Shown here: in pieces, positions 8,914 through 18,562 of the stretch
How the letters are laid out: each line of letters starts with the position of its first letter
How positions within the stretch are numbered: the stretch's first letter is position 1
Assembly (NCBI RefSeq): GCF_900168025.1
Contig: NZ_FUYN01000001.1
Span: 372,001 to 436,000 of the forward strand
DNA from: Acetoanaerobium noterae
GTDB lineage: Bacteria; Bacillota; Clostridia; Peptostreptococcales; Filifactoraceae
DNA length: 64,000 nt
Reading direction: 5' to 3'
Position numbers and translations under genes: made by a program
The notes under the pieces: generated by a model
Database searches by the model: none
The model's input: the letters and a program-made list of their open reading frames with translations, nothing else
Told to the model about the DNA's origin: nothing

Positions 8914-8924
8914 ATATTACTCCT

Positions 8925-10523
8925 TTATGTTTGTGTTAAGTGAAGACTATTATCCTTTACATAAAAAGATCCTGACATAGTCTTATTTATGACCTTTTGA
9001 AGATTCTTAATATCTAGTACTGTTTTAGGATATGCACTGCCAAGAATCTTGACTTCGCCTTCTCCCTTAGTTCTTAAAAATTCTTCTAGTTTTTTGAAAT
9101 CATAATTTAGTTTATTGATTTCATCAATTAGATTTTCATAAGTTAAAAGCATTCCTTTATAGGTAAACTCATCTTTTTCAGATAAATTCTCCTGGTTCAG
9201 TTCAAGAATTTCAAGCTCTCTTTTTAATCTATTTGCTTTTGCTATGGTCTCATTGAAATTTACCTTTATTACATCGAGCTCTTCGTTTACTTTATTTCTG
9301 TCAAATCCTTTAACTTGAATTTTAGTAGCCTTTTCCATAGAGTTTCCAAAGGTATTTGCAGATACTAGATGTTTAGCTTGTATTTCTCCTCCTACTACCT
9401 TACCTTTATCTGGAGATAAAATCACTTTGTCTCCTTTTAATATGCTTTCATAAGCATATAAACCTATGTTTATTTCCCCTTTTGCCTCTATTTCAGCTTC
9501 ATTAACATATTTGACATATACATTTCTACCTGCTATGAGTTTAGCCTTTTTCTTTCCATTTACTCCTCCTAAAATAGATATATCTCCATTAATGGAGTGT
9601 ATTGTTCCCACTGCTCCTATTCCCATTTTTCCTTTTATGAAAATATCCTTAGTCGCTCTTACTGAAAATAAATCCTCAACTACTCCATGGATTGTAACAT
9701 ATCCGTCAAAATCTATGTTTCCAGTAGAATAACCTACATTTTCATCAATAACTAAGTGATTATGCACTCCAATTTTCCCGTGTTCAAACTTTACAGCTCC
9801 GTCAAATTTAGCAGCAAGAATTATTTTCCCTTCTTCAACTACCTCATCTACTGATTTAGCATCGAATTTCAGCATATAATCCCTTCCTGGCTTTGCTATT
9901 ACTGTTTTCCCAAACACTGTCTTTCCTGGCTGACCTAAAGTAGGTAATGTCTTTTCACCTAGCCAGCCTCCTCTTTCAATTTTATCTATTAAATTCATTT
10001 CATAGTTATCTACTTTACCATCGCTTTTGATCGTAGGTTTTTTTTCACTCAGCTGGAAGTAAGTTATTTTTGCATCTTTTCCACTTACTGGTTCTATCCC
10101 TTTTGCAACGGTTAATCTAGCAAACGACTCCATATCCTCTGAAATCTCATCCAAATCTATTCCCTCATTAATTCCAGCTTCATTGAGTGCTTTAATAATT
10201 TCAGTTTTAATTATATTTATATTACAACTTTCAATTTCGCTCTGAGTCATATTTATATCTATGTAGGCATACATTTCATCCTTTGAAGCACTAACCAAAT
10301 ACTTTGGTTTATACTCGCCAATGCAAACGCTTACATTCGGTTCATCAAAAGCTTTTTTTAAGGAAATAAAATTAGATATTTTGATTCTAGGAAAATCTCT
10401 ACATATAGAATCAAAATAATTAAGCGGAGTCGAGTGATTTTTTACTATTAGCCATACTTCACTTTTCCCATTTATTTCCTTTAAAAATACACATAAATTA
10501 TTATCTTCGAATATGGTAGTCAT
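8925..10523 (-). CDS. FapA family protein (DUF342)
   Basis: Cytoplasmic protein of 532 residues. It has the DUF342/FapA repeat region (about 200-400) rich in glycine-valine beta-helix turns such as ERGGWLGEKTLPTLG, GKTVFGKTV, GNIDFDGYVTIHG and DIFIKGKMGIGAVG, then a coiled coil (about 410-490). Members of this family are polymerizing or septum/surface-localised proteins of poorly known role. A TTG start at 10541 overlaps the SD (GAGAGGA), so ATG 10523 was chosen. Operon with the GAF protein. Confidence 0.82.
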   Translation of the reverse strand: MTTIFEDNNLCVFLKEINGKSEVWLIVKNHSTPLNYFDSICRDFPRIKISNFISLKKAFDEPNVSVCIGEYKPKYLVSASKDEMYAYIDINMTQSEIESCNINIIKTEIIKALNEAGINEGIDLDEISEDMESFARLTVAKGIEPVSGKDAKITYFQLSEKKPTIKSDGKVDNYEMNLIDKIERGGWLGEKTLPTLGQPGKTVFGKTVIAKPGRDYMLKFDAKSVDEVVEEGKIILAAKFDGAVKFEHGKIGVHNHLVIDENVGYSTGNIDFDGYVTIHGVVEDLFSVRATKDIFIKGKMGIGAVGTIHSINGDISILGGVNGKKKAKLIAGRNVYVKYVNEAEIEAKGEINIGLYAYESILKGDKVILSPDKGKVVGGEIQAKHLVSANTFGNSMEKATKIQVKGFDRNKVNEELDVIKVNFNETIAKANRLKRELEILELNQENLSEKDEFTYKGMLLTYENLIDEINKLNYDFKKLEEFLRTKGEGEVKILGSAYPKTVLDIKNLQKVINKTMSGSFYVKDNSLHLTQT

Positions 10524-10582
10524 AGATTTTATTCCTCTCAAGAATATAGTTAAACTTATTTTACCATATTATTCTAAAAAAA

Positions 10583-11290
10583 TCATATATCTAATAAATC
10601 AGAAATGACTTTAGAAGCCATAATAAGTCCTGCAACAGATGGTACAAAGCCTGTAGAGCCTGGAACTACTTTTTTACTCTCACTGCTTATAGTAATAACT
10701 GGCTTTAGTGGCGGCTCTTCAGAAAATACAGTCATGAGCTTTTTAACATTTCTAGCTTTTAATTCTTTTCTAAGTACCTTTGCAAGTGGGCACATATGAG
10801 TTTTGTATATGTCTGCAATTTTTATTTTTGTAGGATCAATTTTATTGCCCATTCCCATAGATGATATAATAGGTATATTTCTAGTCTTTGCTTCAACTAT
10901 TAAATCTATCTTCGAAGTAATAATATCTATTGCATCGACAATGTAGTCGTAATCTTCTATAAAAAATTCTTCTCTATTTTCAGGCAGATATTTTTTGCCT
11001 AGTACTATTACTGTGCAATCAGGATTTATATCTTCAATTCTTCTTTTCATTACATCTGCCTTTTTTTGTCCTACAGTGGACGAAAGTGCAGGAATTTGTC
11101 TATTTATATTTGTAATATCCACATCATCAAAATCAACTAGGGTTATTTTTCCTACATTACTTCGAGCAATAGCTTCTGCTGCATAGCTTCCTACTCCACC
11201 TATGCCAAAAATAGCCACATGTTTATTAGCTAATAAATCCACTTTTTCTTCTCCAAAAAGTAATCCTAATCTTTGAAATTCTTTTTTCAT
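10583..11290 (-). CDS. tcdA: tRNA threonylcarbamoyladenosine dehydratase (E1-like)
   Basis: ThiF/MoeB-fold enzyme that cyclizes t6A at position 37 of tRNA to ct6A using ATP. Visible: the nucleotide-binding loop FGIGGVGSYAAEA (about 28-40), LVDFDDVDITNINRQ, the adenylation Lys/Asp region (YDYIVDAIDII) and the TcdA-type C-terminal half with CPLAKVLRKELK. Length (235) fits TcdA rather than the longer MoeB. Single gene, divergent from the plus-strand pair that starts at 11363. Confidence 0.87.
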   Translation of the reverse strand: MKKEFQRLGLLFGEEKVDLLANKHVAIFGIGGVGSYAAEAIARSNVGKITLVDFDDVDITNINRQIPALSSTVGQKKADVMKRRIEDINPDCTVIVLGKKYLPENREEFFIEDYDYIVDAIDIITSKIDLIVEAKTRNIPIISSMGMGNKIDPTKIKIADIYKTHMCPLAKVLRKELKARNVKKLMTVFSEEPPLKPVITISSESKKVVPGSTGFVPSVAGLIMASKVISDLLDI

Positions 11291-11362
11291 TTTTTCACCT
11301 CGCCCTATATTATACTATACAAATTACGATATAATATATAGATAAGTTAGTGGAGGTGTAAA

Positions 11363-11938
11363 ATGAGAATTTCTAGAGTAAATAGAAGTAGAGTAAGCGA
11401 TATTTTAGTATCTCGTCAAACTGTTGTAAGCAGTGTAAATAGTGTGGAAAAATCTGCTCCTTCATTTGAAATTCAAAATAGCACCTTTAATTTTTCAGAT
11501 AACTTTTGGCTTTCAAAAGAGCAATTTTATGATCATTTAGAAAAAATGCACTCCGAATCTGAGCACTACTCTAAATATAGCTTGAAGCAAGATGAGTATA
11601 AAGCTTCAAAAGAACTGCCTAATTCTCCTAAGGACGAAATCCTATCCTTCGTAAATACCGTTTTGGAAAAATATAATCAGCTAATAGACCATATAGCAAA
11701 AGTGGATTTAGCAAAAAATCAAAATAATATTTCTAAAATTCTAAGGGTAATAACTTCTCATAATAGACCCCTTTCAAACTTAGGAATAGTCTCTGGAAGA
11801 AACTATCATTTGATTATAAACGAAGATAAATTTTTGCAAACTGCATCGAAAAGCCCTCATCATCTAAAACTATTGTTAGACCCAGAAAAAGGTATCCTTA
11901 GAAAAATTCACGACAGTATCAAGGATGTGATTTCATGA
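11363..11938 (+). CDS. Orphan protein with FliD-like C-terminus
   Basis: Unrecognised protein of 191 residues. The N-terminus (1-45) is Ser/Arg/Val-rich and looks disordered. A charged helical part follows (about 55-115). The last 55 residues (LGIVSGRNYHL, INEDKFLQTA, HHLKLLLD, GILRKIHDSI) resemble the C-terminal domain of the flagellar cap protein FliD, in which a dropped-in beta hairpin and a 'DE.KL..AL..NP..V..LF' helix occur. No flagellar genes lie nearby. SD GTGGAGGTG precedes the ATG. The gene overlaps tmcAL by 4 bp (ATGA), so the two are translated together. Confidence 0.6.
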   Translation: MRISRVNRSRVSDILVSRQTVVSSVNSVEKSAPSFEIQNSTFNFSDNFWLSKEQFYDHLEKMHSESEHYSKYSLKQDEYKASKELPNSPKDEILSFVNTVLEKYNQLIDHIAKVDLAKNQNNISKILRVITSHNRPLSNLGIVSGRNYHLIINEDKFLQTASKSPHHLKLLLDPEKGILRKIHDSIKDVIS

Positions 11939-13167
11939 TAACGACAGCATTTATAGTAGAATACAACCCTTTTCACAATGGACATAAGCTTCATCTTGAA
12001 AAATCCAAACAAATAACTAATGCCACCCATTGTATAGGTATAATGAGTGGCAATTTTATTCAAAGAGGTGGCCCCGCTCTTTTTGATAAATGGCATAGAG
12101 CTGCTTTAGCTGTGAAAAACGGAGTAGATTTAGTAATCGAATTGCCAGTTTTATTCGCTTCACAGTCCTCAGAAATATTTGCAAAAGGTAGCATTTCAAT
12201 ACTTAACCAGCTTAATATGGTAGATAATTTAGTCTTTGGAAGCGAATCAAACGATGTAGAAAGCTTATTGATGGCATCTGAGCTTCTTGCAAATGAAAGC
12301 GAGCTTCTAAGTAATTCAATAAAAGAAAATCTCAAATTAGGAATCCCTTATCCAAAAGCTAGAGAAAATGCTTTGAAAGCAATATCAAAGGTGGATTTGA
12401 GCACTACCTCAAACGATATTTTGGGGCTTGAATATACTAAGCAGCTTATACTACAAAAAAGCTCAATAACACCCCACACTATTAAACGGACTGGAAGCAC
12501 ATATAATAGTTTAGATTTAGTAGGGCAAATTTGCAGTGCCACAGCAATCAGGGAGCAGCTTAAAACAACTCTGGATATTAATTTGCAGAATTTTGTTCCT
12601 CTGCCTACCTATGCTATGCTTGAGGAGCTTGTTAAGCTAGATAAAATAATTCACGATGAAAGTTTTTTTGAATTTATACGCTATAATATAATTTGCAATT
12701 TAGATAGATTAAGCGATATATTTGACGTAAATGAAGGACTCCACAATAAAATTTATAAAGCGGCTCTTACTTCTTCTACCTTGGATGAGCTTGCCAGCTC
12801 TATTAAAAGCAAAAGATTTACTTACACGAGAATTAAGAGGATTTTATTTAATATTTTGCTAGAAATAACTAAAAGCGATATGAATATTATCATAAATACC
12901 ACTTCACCAGCTCCATATGTTAGAGTTTTGGCTTTTAATCAAAAAGGAACTGAGCTTCTTAACCTCATGAAGAAAACTAGCTCTATTCCTATTATAAATA
13001 AGGTTTCCGCTTTTACACCTGAAACTGAGCTTCAAAGAATTAGTTTTAACTATGATACTAAAGCTACTAGAATTTATAATTTAATTAACAGAACTAGCAA
13101 AAAAGCTTTTGACTTAGGTTCTAATTTAGATCAAGATTATTATAAATCTCCTGTCTTTATAAAATAA
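11935..13167 (+). CDS. tmcAL: tRNA(Met) cytidine acetate ligase
   Basis: Forms N4-acetylcytidine at the wobble base of elongator tRNA-Met from acetate and ATP (YlbM/TmcAL family). The nucleotidyltransferase motif EYNPFHNGH (HIGH-like) is at residues 9-17. GIMSGNFIQRGGPALFDKW and the family segment VDLVIELPVLFASQSSE are present. Length (410) is normal. Overlaps the orphan gene upstream by ATGA. Ends at a two-way terminator facing the minus-strand coaD group. Confidence 0.94.
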   Translation: MITTAFIVEYNPFHNGHKLHLEKSKQITNATHCIGIMSGNFIQRGGPALFDKWHRAALAVKNGVDLVIELPVLFASQSSEIFAKGSISILNQLNMVDNLVFGSESNDVESLLMASELLANESELLSNSIKENLKLGIPYPKARENALKAISKVDLSTTSNDILGLEYTKQLILQKSSITPHTIKRTGSTYNSLDLVGQICSATAIREQLKTTLDINLQNFVPLPTYAMLEELVKLDKIIHDESFFEFIRYNIICNLDRLSDIFDVNEGLHNKIYKAALTSSTLDELASSIKSKRFTYTRIKRILFNILLEITKSDMNIIINTTSPAPYVRVLAFNQKGTELLNLMKKTSSIPIINKVSAFTPETELQRISFNYDTKATRIYNLINRTSKKAFDLGSNLDQDYYKSPVFIK

Positions 13168-13185
13168 AAGCCGTATTTTAGCAAC

Positions 13186-13229
13186 AAAAAAAGATTTTAT
13201 CTTTAGCCTAGGCTTGATAAAATCTTTTT
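13186..13229. terminator. Bidirectional terminator between convergent genes
   Basis: Perfect 14-bp arms (13188-13201 and 13216-13229, core AAAGATTTTATC) with A/T-runs on both sides. Serves tmcAL on the plus strand and the 13234-13683 gene on the minus strand. Confidence 0.88.
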
Positions 13230-13233
13230 CATT

Positions 13234-13683
13234 TTATAAATCAAATTCTCTTAATTCTTGCATATTTTTTTGTAGTCTGCTATTTAACTTCCCTAAATCC
13301 GTGTCTAGCTTTTTGAGTACTTCAATTGCATACTCTCTAGACCCATCCTTTAAGTCTTTAGCTTTGTTTTCAGCTTTTTCAATGATTTCTTTAGCGTTTT
13401 CTTGAGCTTTTTTAGTGATTTCACTATCAGCAACTTTCTGCTTTATGTAATCCTCAGTGTCCTTAATCATCTTTTCTGCTTCTTCTTTTGCATCGTCTAT
13501 GATTCTTTGTCTTTCTGTATTAATCCATTCAGCCTGCTTTACTTCATCTGGAAGACTAATACGTACATCACGAAGAATCTCCAGTGCCTTACTTTTATCA
13601 ATCATTACCTTATTTCCAAAAGGCAGCTTAGAGCCTTCCTCAATTATATCCTCGAGAAGTTCCAAAAGATTTAATACCTCCAC
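13234..13683 (-). CDS. Conserved coiled-coil protein of the coaD neighbourhood
   Basis: Protein of 149 residues, nearly all alpha-helical. A short N-terminal helix (MEVLNLLELLEDIIEEGS) is followed by a charged coiled coil (about 55-135) rich in Glu, Lys and Ala that resembles the stalk of ATP synthase subunit b or DivIVA-type proteins. No catalytic motif. In Clostridia such genes commonly follow coaD and are annotated only as ATPase-like. The gene starts 1 bp after the coaD stop, so it is the last gene of the recG-rsmD-coaD unit. Function unknown. Confidence 0.7.
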   Translation of the reverse strand: MEVLNLLELLEDIIEEGSKLPFGNKVMIDKSKALEILRDVRISLPDEVKQAEWINTERQRIIDDAKEEAEKMIKDTEDYIKQKVADSEITKKAQENAKEIIEKAENKAKDLKDGSREYAIEVLKKLDTDLGKLNSRLQKNMQELREFDL

Positions 13684-13684
13684 T

Positions 13685-14173
13685 TTACTCCCCCCTACTC
13701 AACTTTTGCTTCATCTTCATTATAGCATAATCTGGTATAAGTCCATCAATTTTTCCGCCAAATTTCGCAACTTCCTTTACTAGACTTGAGCTTAAATATG
13801 AATATTGCTCACTAGTAGTAAAAAAGACTGTTTCAGTTTCATCATATAGTTGTCTATTCATCTGAGCCATTTGTAGCTCAAATTCAAAATCTGAAATAGC
13901 TCTTAAGCCCCTTACTATTGCTGATAATTGCTTTTCTTTGCAATAATCCACAAGTAACCCTGAAAAACTATCAAAGCTTACATTATCTAGATTATCTATA
14001 CTGTGTTTTAATATATCTAGTCTCTCATCAAGAGTGAACATACTTTTTTTACTGTCATTTACTAAAACAGCAACTATCAGATGATCGAAAACCTTTGACG
14101 CTCTTTTTATAACGTCAATATGCCCATTTGTTATAGGGTCAAAACTCCCTGGATATACTGCTATTTTAGCCAT
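13685..14173 (-). CDS. coaD: Pantetheine-phosphate adenylyltransferase
   Basis: Fourth enzyme of coenzyme A synthesis; transfers AMP from ATP to 4'-phosphopantetheine. The 162 residues match the family. Visible: YPGSFDPITNGHIDVI with the T/HxGH nucleotide motif (residues 7-22), the region VRGLRAISDFEFELQMAQMNR and the C-terminal YSYLSSSLVKEVAKFGG. Its start overlaps the rsmD stop by 8 bp. Confidence 0.96.
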   Translation of the reverse strand: MAKIAVYPGSFDPITNGHIDVIKRASKVFDHLIVAVLVNDSKKSMFTLDERLDILKHSIDNLDNVSFDSFSGLLVDYCKEKQLSAIVRGLRAISDFEFELQMAQMNRQLYDETETVFFTTSEQYSYLSSSLVKEVAKFGGKIDGLIPDYAIMKMKQKLSRGE

Positions 14174-14732
14174 TATGTTCAGTCCTCTCGTAAAACGATA
14201 ATTTGGTTATTGAATATTTTTTTTCTCTAGTTTTATTTAGCTTTCCTATCTCTTCAGATATAGAGTCATCAATATCTGTTTCTGCAATTAAAAGCCCTCC
14301 ACTGTTTAATAAATCGAGCTGAGATATTTTCTCAATTATTTTATCTATATCTAGAAATCCGTAAGGCGGATCCATAAAAATATAGTCAAATTTTATTCCT
14401 TTGTTTGCAAGCGAATTTAATGCCTCAAATGCGTCTGCTTTTAGTATTTTATATTTTGTAGAATCAAATTTACAAGACTCTATATTTTTTTGTGTGAGTT
14501 CAATAGAGCTAGAATCTCTATCTACAAAATAAACTTTATCTGCATCTCTAGAGATTGCTTCTATCCCCATGGCTCCACTTCCACAAAATAAATCTAAAAA
14601 GCTACAATCTCTAATTTCGAAACCGATAATATTAAACAGTGATTCCTTTACTCTATCTAGAGTAGGTCTTATCTTATCCGTTTGAGGAGATAGTAACTTC
14701 TTTCCTCTTGCCTTTCCAGCTATAACTCTCAT
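14166..14732 (-). CDS. rsmD: 16S rRNA (guanine966-N2)-methyltransferase
   Basis: SAM-dependent methyltransferase acting on the small ribosomal subunit. Visible: the RsmD N-terminus MRVIAGKARGKKL, the SAM loop FLDLFCGSGAMGIEA (about 42-56) and the catalytic DPPYG (about 121-125). The 188-residue length is normal. It is placed between recG and coaD as in many Firmicutes. The ATG lies 12 bp after the recG stop. Confidence 0.95.
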   Translation of the reverse strand: MRVIAGKARGKKLLSPQTDKIRPTLDRVKESLFNIIGFEIRDCSFLDLFCGSGAMGIEAISRDADKVYFVDRDSSSIELTQKNIESCKFDSTKYKILKADAFEALNSLANKGIKFDYIFMDPPYGFLDIDKIIEKISQLDLLNSGGLLIAETDIDDSISEEIGKLNKTREKKYSITKLSFYERTEHNG

Positions 14733-14744
14733 ATGTTCACTCCA

Positions 14745-16802
14745 TTAACCCATCAATTTATTAAATCGTTTATCTAATTCTATTTTTATAGCCTTGTTTT
14801 CTTCATTTTTCAATTCTGGATCTTCGTTCATTACCTCATCTACAAAAGCCTTGGCAAGATTAAGTATGGAAATATGCTTCGAAATATCTGCTAGCTTAAA
14901 ATTGTCTAGTCCATGCTGTCTTGTTCCAAAATATTCTCCAGGTCCTCTGAGCTCCAAATCCTTTTGTGATATTTCAAAACCATCATTGCTATTTTGCATA
15001 ATTTTCATTCTCTGCTCTATATATTTATTCTTACCCTCATATAGTAGTACACAGTACGATTGATATTCTCCTCTTCCAACTCTACCTCTTAGCTGATGCA
15101 ACTGTGACAATCCAAACCTCTGAGCATCTTGAATTATCATAACAGATGAGTTTGGCACATTCACTCCGACTTCTATAACTGTTGTCGATATGAGTACATC
15201 TATTCTTCCACTTGAAAACGCATCCATTATTTCCTGTTTTTCTTGAGCTTTCATCTTCCCGTGCAAAAGTGCTAGCTTATATCCTTTAAATACCGATTCT
15301 GATAGCGTCTCAAACAATTCATTTGCTGCTTGAATATCCAAATTTTCACTTTCTTCTATTAGTGGACACACTATATATATCTGTCGTCCTAGAGCTATCT
15401 CTTGTTTTGCAAAATCATAAACCTTATTTGCCTCTTGCTTCTTTGATGCAAAGGTTTTAATAGGCTTTCTTCCTGATGGCATCTGGTCAATTACAGAAAT
15501 GTCTAAATCACCATGCAAAATAAAAGCTAAGGTTCTTGGAATAGGGGTTGCTGTCATTACTAACATATCTACTGTAAGATGATTTTTAAGTAGCAATTTG
15601 CTCCTTTGCCTCACTCCAAATCTATGCTGTTCATCTGTTATTACTAGGCTCAGGTTGTTAAACTTAACCTTATCTTCTATTAGAGCATGAGTTCCAATTA
15701 CAATATCACAGCTTCCATTTAAAAGCTCTTCATAAACTATTCTTTTATTTTTTGCTGTTGTACTTCCAGTTAGCAGTCTAATTTCTGCATTAGTATTTTT
15801 AAATATATCTAAAAAATTATTGTAATGCTGCTTCGCTAATATTTCAGTCGGAGCCATAAGAGCACATTGATATCCATTTATGTAAGCATAATATGCCGCA
15901 ATCATAGCAATTACAGTTTTTCCAGAGCCTACATCTCCTTGTACCAGTCTTTGCATGGGTTTATGGGATGCCATATCGCGAGTTATTTCTTGCATTACTT
16001 TTGACTGAGCTTTTGTAAGCTCAAATGGCAATTCTTCTACAAATGCTTCTATTTTAGATTTGGTTTCTTCTGAGCTTTCATGCTTTATTCCTGGTTCTTT
16101 AACCAACCCATGCTTAATGCTAGATAAGCCAATATTGAGCAAAAAAAACTCATCAAAAACCAGCCTGAATTTTGCAACCTTTATGAGTAGGGGATCCTTT
16201 GGAAAATGAATATTTTTTATTGCATCGTCTAGCTCACATAACCTCAATTGTTGCCTATATTTAGAATTAAGATACTCTAGCTCTTTTATATTTAAGCTTT
16301 GCAATACCCACTTTATCGACTTTATTATTTCATCATTAAATAAACCTCTTGTCAATGGATATACTGGATATATTATTCCAGTTTTTTTGCTGTAATTGTC
16401 AAAATCTATTTCAGGAGCACTGAGATTGCATATCCCATTTATCCTTTTAGCCGTACCATAAGCTTTTATAGTCCTTCCTATAGTCAGCTGACTTTGTATA
16501 TAAGGATTGTTAAAAACAGTCAAAAAAGCCTTTTGGGTATTGTCATAAATACATATTCTTAAAATAACCATATTTTTTTTGGGCTTCTTTAAATCTACTG
16601 ATATAATCTTTCCCTCAATACAAACTTTCTCTTCAAAATGTACATCCGCAATCTTTTTAAAATGTCTTCTATCTTCATACCTCATGGGATAGTGCATTAA
16701 CAAATCTTTTATGGTTTTAATTCCCAGATTGTTGTAAACAGTTTTTTTCTTTGGCCCTATCCCTGGAATTATATCTATTTCCAAATCTAGTCTTGATTTC
16801 AT
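14745..16802 (-). CDS. recG: ATP-dependent DNA helicase RecG
   Basis: Branch-migration helicase that regresses stalled replication forks. Order: N-terminal wedge/OB domain (about 1-150), helicase domain with Walker A GDVGSGKTVIA, the DEQH box in ITDEQHRFGVRQR, TATPIPRTLAF, and the C-terminal domain with STTVIEVGVNVPN and QLRGRVGRGE. 685 residues, full length. An ATG two codons upstream lies inside the SD GAGG, so the ATG at 16802 was chosen. Confidence 0.97.
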   Translation of the reverse strand: MKSRLDLEIDIIPGIGPKKKTVYNNLGIKTIKDLLMHYPMRYEDRRHFKKIADVHFEEKVCIEGKIISVDLKKPKKNMVILRICIYDNTQKAFLTVFNNPYIQSQLTIGRTIKAYGTAKRINGICNLSAPEIDFDNYSKKTGIIYPVYPLTRGLFNDEIIKSIKWVLQSLNIKELEYLNSKYRQQLRLCELDDAIKNIHFPKDPLLIKVAKFRLVFDEFFLLNIGLSSIKHGLVKEPGIKHESSEETKSKIEAFVEELPFELTKAQSKVMQEITRDMASHKPMQRLVQGDVGSGKTVIAMIAAYYAYINGYQCALMAPTEILAKQHYNNFLDIFKNTNAEIRLLTGSTTAKNKRIVYEELLNGSCDIVIGTHALIEDKVKFNNLSLVITDEQHRFGVRQRSKLLLKNHLTVDMLVMTATPIPRTLAFILHGDLDISVIDQMPSGRKPIKTFASKKQEANKVYDFAKQEIALGRQIYIVCPLIEESENLDIQAANELFETLSESVFKGYKLALLHGKMKAQEKQEIMDAFSSGRIDVLISTTVIEVGVNVPNSSVMIIQDAQRFGLSQLHQLRGRVGRGEYQSYCVLLYEGKNKYIEQRMKIMQNSNDGFEISQKDLELRGPGEYFGTRQHGLDNFKLADISKHISILNLAKAFVDEVMNEDPELKNEENKAIKIELDKRFNKLMG

Positions 16803-16852
16803 AAGCATCCTCTTTTTCTATAAAAAATAGTATAGATACTCGATTTAAAGAC

Positions 16853-16878
16853 AAAAGGAAACCGTGAGGTTCCCTTTT
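16853..16878 (-). terminator. Terminator after fakA
   Basis: 11-bp stem with one wobble pair (GGGAACC/GGTTTCC core) and a four-base loop, ending in TTTTGTCTTT on the minus strand. It lies between the fakA stop and recG and closes the yloU-fakA unit. Confidence 0.75.
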
Positions 16879-16899
16879 TATTGTTATCTATAAAATAAT

Positions 16900-18543
16900 C
16901 TATTCCACAGAAATAATATAATAATATAAAGGCTGTCCCCCATGATATAGTTCAATATCTAAATCTGGGTAAGCTTCCTCTAATTCCTCTATAAGACTCT
17001 CAGCTTCATCTTCATTGATATCTTCACCATAAAACAAGCTAATTATTTCGCTATCCTCATCTACAAGATTTTCTATAAGCATTTTTGTAACGGCGCTTAC
17101 TTCTTTGCCTGCAGATACAATCTTCTTTTCACCTATGCCTATTATATCGTCCTTTGATATCTCAAGCCCATCTGCGCTTGTATCTCTAACAGCAAAGGTT
17201 ACCTGACCGCTTTTTACATAGCCAATAGACTCAGTCATTGAGCTTAAATTATCTTCAAAGCTAGATTGTAAGCTCATATTCATAAGCGCTTGAAAACCTT
17301 GAGGTATTGTTTTGGTAGGAATAACTTTTATATTTTTAGTGCTAATTTCACTAGCCTGTGTAGCAGCCATTATAATATTACTGTTATTCGGTAAAATAAA
17401 GATATCATTTGCCTCAATTTTATCTATTGCTTCTAAGAAATCTTTTGTGCTAGGATTCATAGTCTGACCACCTTCTATAATATGGTCTACTCCAAAATCC
17501 TTCATTATCTTACTAAGTCCATCTCCCATAGCAACAGATATTATACCAAAGCCCTTGTTAATTTCTGCTCTGCTTGACTCTAATACAACCTCAGCTTTAG
17601 CATCCTTGTTTTGCTCTATTCTAACTTCATGCTGAAGCCTCATATTTTCAATTTTAATTCTATCTAAATCTCCATAATTTATAGCTTTTTCCATAACCTC
17701 ACCTGGATTATTAGTGTGGATATGAATTTTAATTAATCCATCATCCCCAACTACAATCAGCGAGTCTCCATAGCTTTCAATCTCTTTTTTAAAGTCTTCA
17801 GGTATTATTTTAGTGGTTTTTACCATAAATTCAGTACAGTATCCAAATTCAAGTTCACCTTCAAATATATGGATATCTTCTTCTTCAAACAATGCTGGTG
17901 CTAGCTTTTCAGACTTATCCTTTTTTACAGGCTCACCTATGAAACCACGATACAAGCCCTCAAAAAATACAACAAAGCCTTTTCCTCCCGAGTCAACAAC
18001 ATTAGCATCCTTAAGAGCTTTTAGAAGCTCTGGCGTATGATTAAGTGAATTATTTGATGCCTCTAATAATTCCTCTAGAAAGAATTTCATATCCTTATGA
18101 TTTTTATATATTTTCAAGGCTTCTTCTGCTGTTTGTCTAACTACAGTTAAAATAGTTCCTTCTACAGGCTTAATTACGGCTTTATATGCCACTTCTCTCG
18201 CAGAATCAAGTGCTAGTGCTATATCTTCAATAGTAAGCTCTTCTTTATTTTCTATAGATTTTGCGAATCCTCTTAAAAGCTGAGATAATATTACACCTGA
18301 GTTTCCTCTAGCTCCCATTAACGAGCCTTTGGTTATTGCTTTTCCAATTTCTGTAATCGTATTTATATTAGAGCTTTCAAGCTCTGATACAGCTGATTCA
18401 ATTGTAAGTGACATGTTTGTACCAGTATCGCCATCTGGTACAGGAAATACGTTTAATTTATCTATCAGTGCTTTTTCATTTACAAGGTTATTTGCTCCTG
18501 ATAAAATCATTTCTTTTAATAAAACTGCATCTATTTTGCTCAT
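16900..18543 (-). CDS. fakA: DAK2/DegV-type fatty acid kinase subunit (YloV/FakA)
   Basis: ATP-binding subunit that phosphorylates FakB-bound fatty acids and is so placed in fatty acid uptake and lipid regulation. N-terminal DAK2 domain with DGDTGTNMSLT (about 37-47, metal/ATP binding) and GARGNSGVILSQL (about 79-91), a middle domain, and a C-terminal DegV-like region ending in YHGGQPLYYY. 547 residues, standard length. It starts 19 bp after yloU, the usual pair in Firmicutes. No FakB gene is seen in the window. Confidence 0.92.
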   Translation of the reverse strand: MSKIDAVLLKEMILSGANNLVNEKALIDKLNVFPVPDGDTGTNMSLTIESAVSELESSNINTITEIGKAITKGSLMGARGNSGVILSQLLRGFAKSIENKEELTIEDIALALDSAREVAYKAVIKPVEGTILTVVRQTAEEALKIYKNHKDMKFFLEELLEASNNSLNHTPELLKALKDANVVDSGGKGFVVFFEGLYRGFIGEPVKKDKSEKLAPALFEEEDIHIFEGELEFGYCTEFMVKTTKIIPEDFKKEIESYGDSLIVVGDDGLIKIHIHTNNPGEVMEKAINYGDLDRIKIENMRLQHEVRIEQNKDAKAEVVLESSRAEINKGFGIISVAMGDGLSKIMKDFGVDHIIEGGQTMNPSTKDFLEAIDKIEANDIFILPNNSNIIMAATQASEISTKNIKVIPTKTIPQGFQALMNMSLQSSFEDNLSSMTESIGYVKSGQVTFAVRDTSADGLEISKDDIIGIGEKKIVSAGKEVSAVTKMLIENLVDEDSEIISLFYGEDINEDEAESLIEELEEAYPDLDIELYHGGQPLYYYIISVE

Positions 18544-18562
18544 GTGATATAAGAACCTCCTG

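Noticed and set aside
11291..11362. Divergent promoters between tcdA and the plus-strand orphan
   Set aside because: TATAAT-like boxes occur on both strands (11309-11314 and 11330-11335), but -35 boxes are poor and the minus-strand box is too near the start codon. I did not list them as features.
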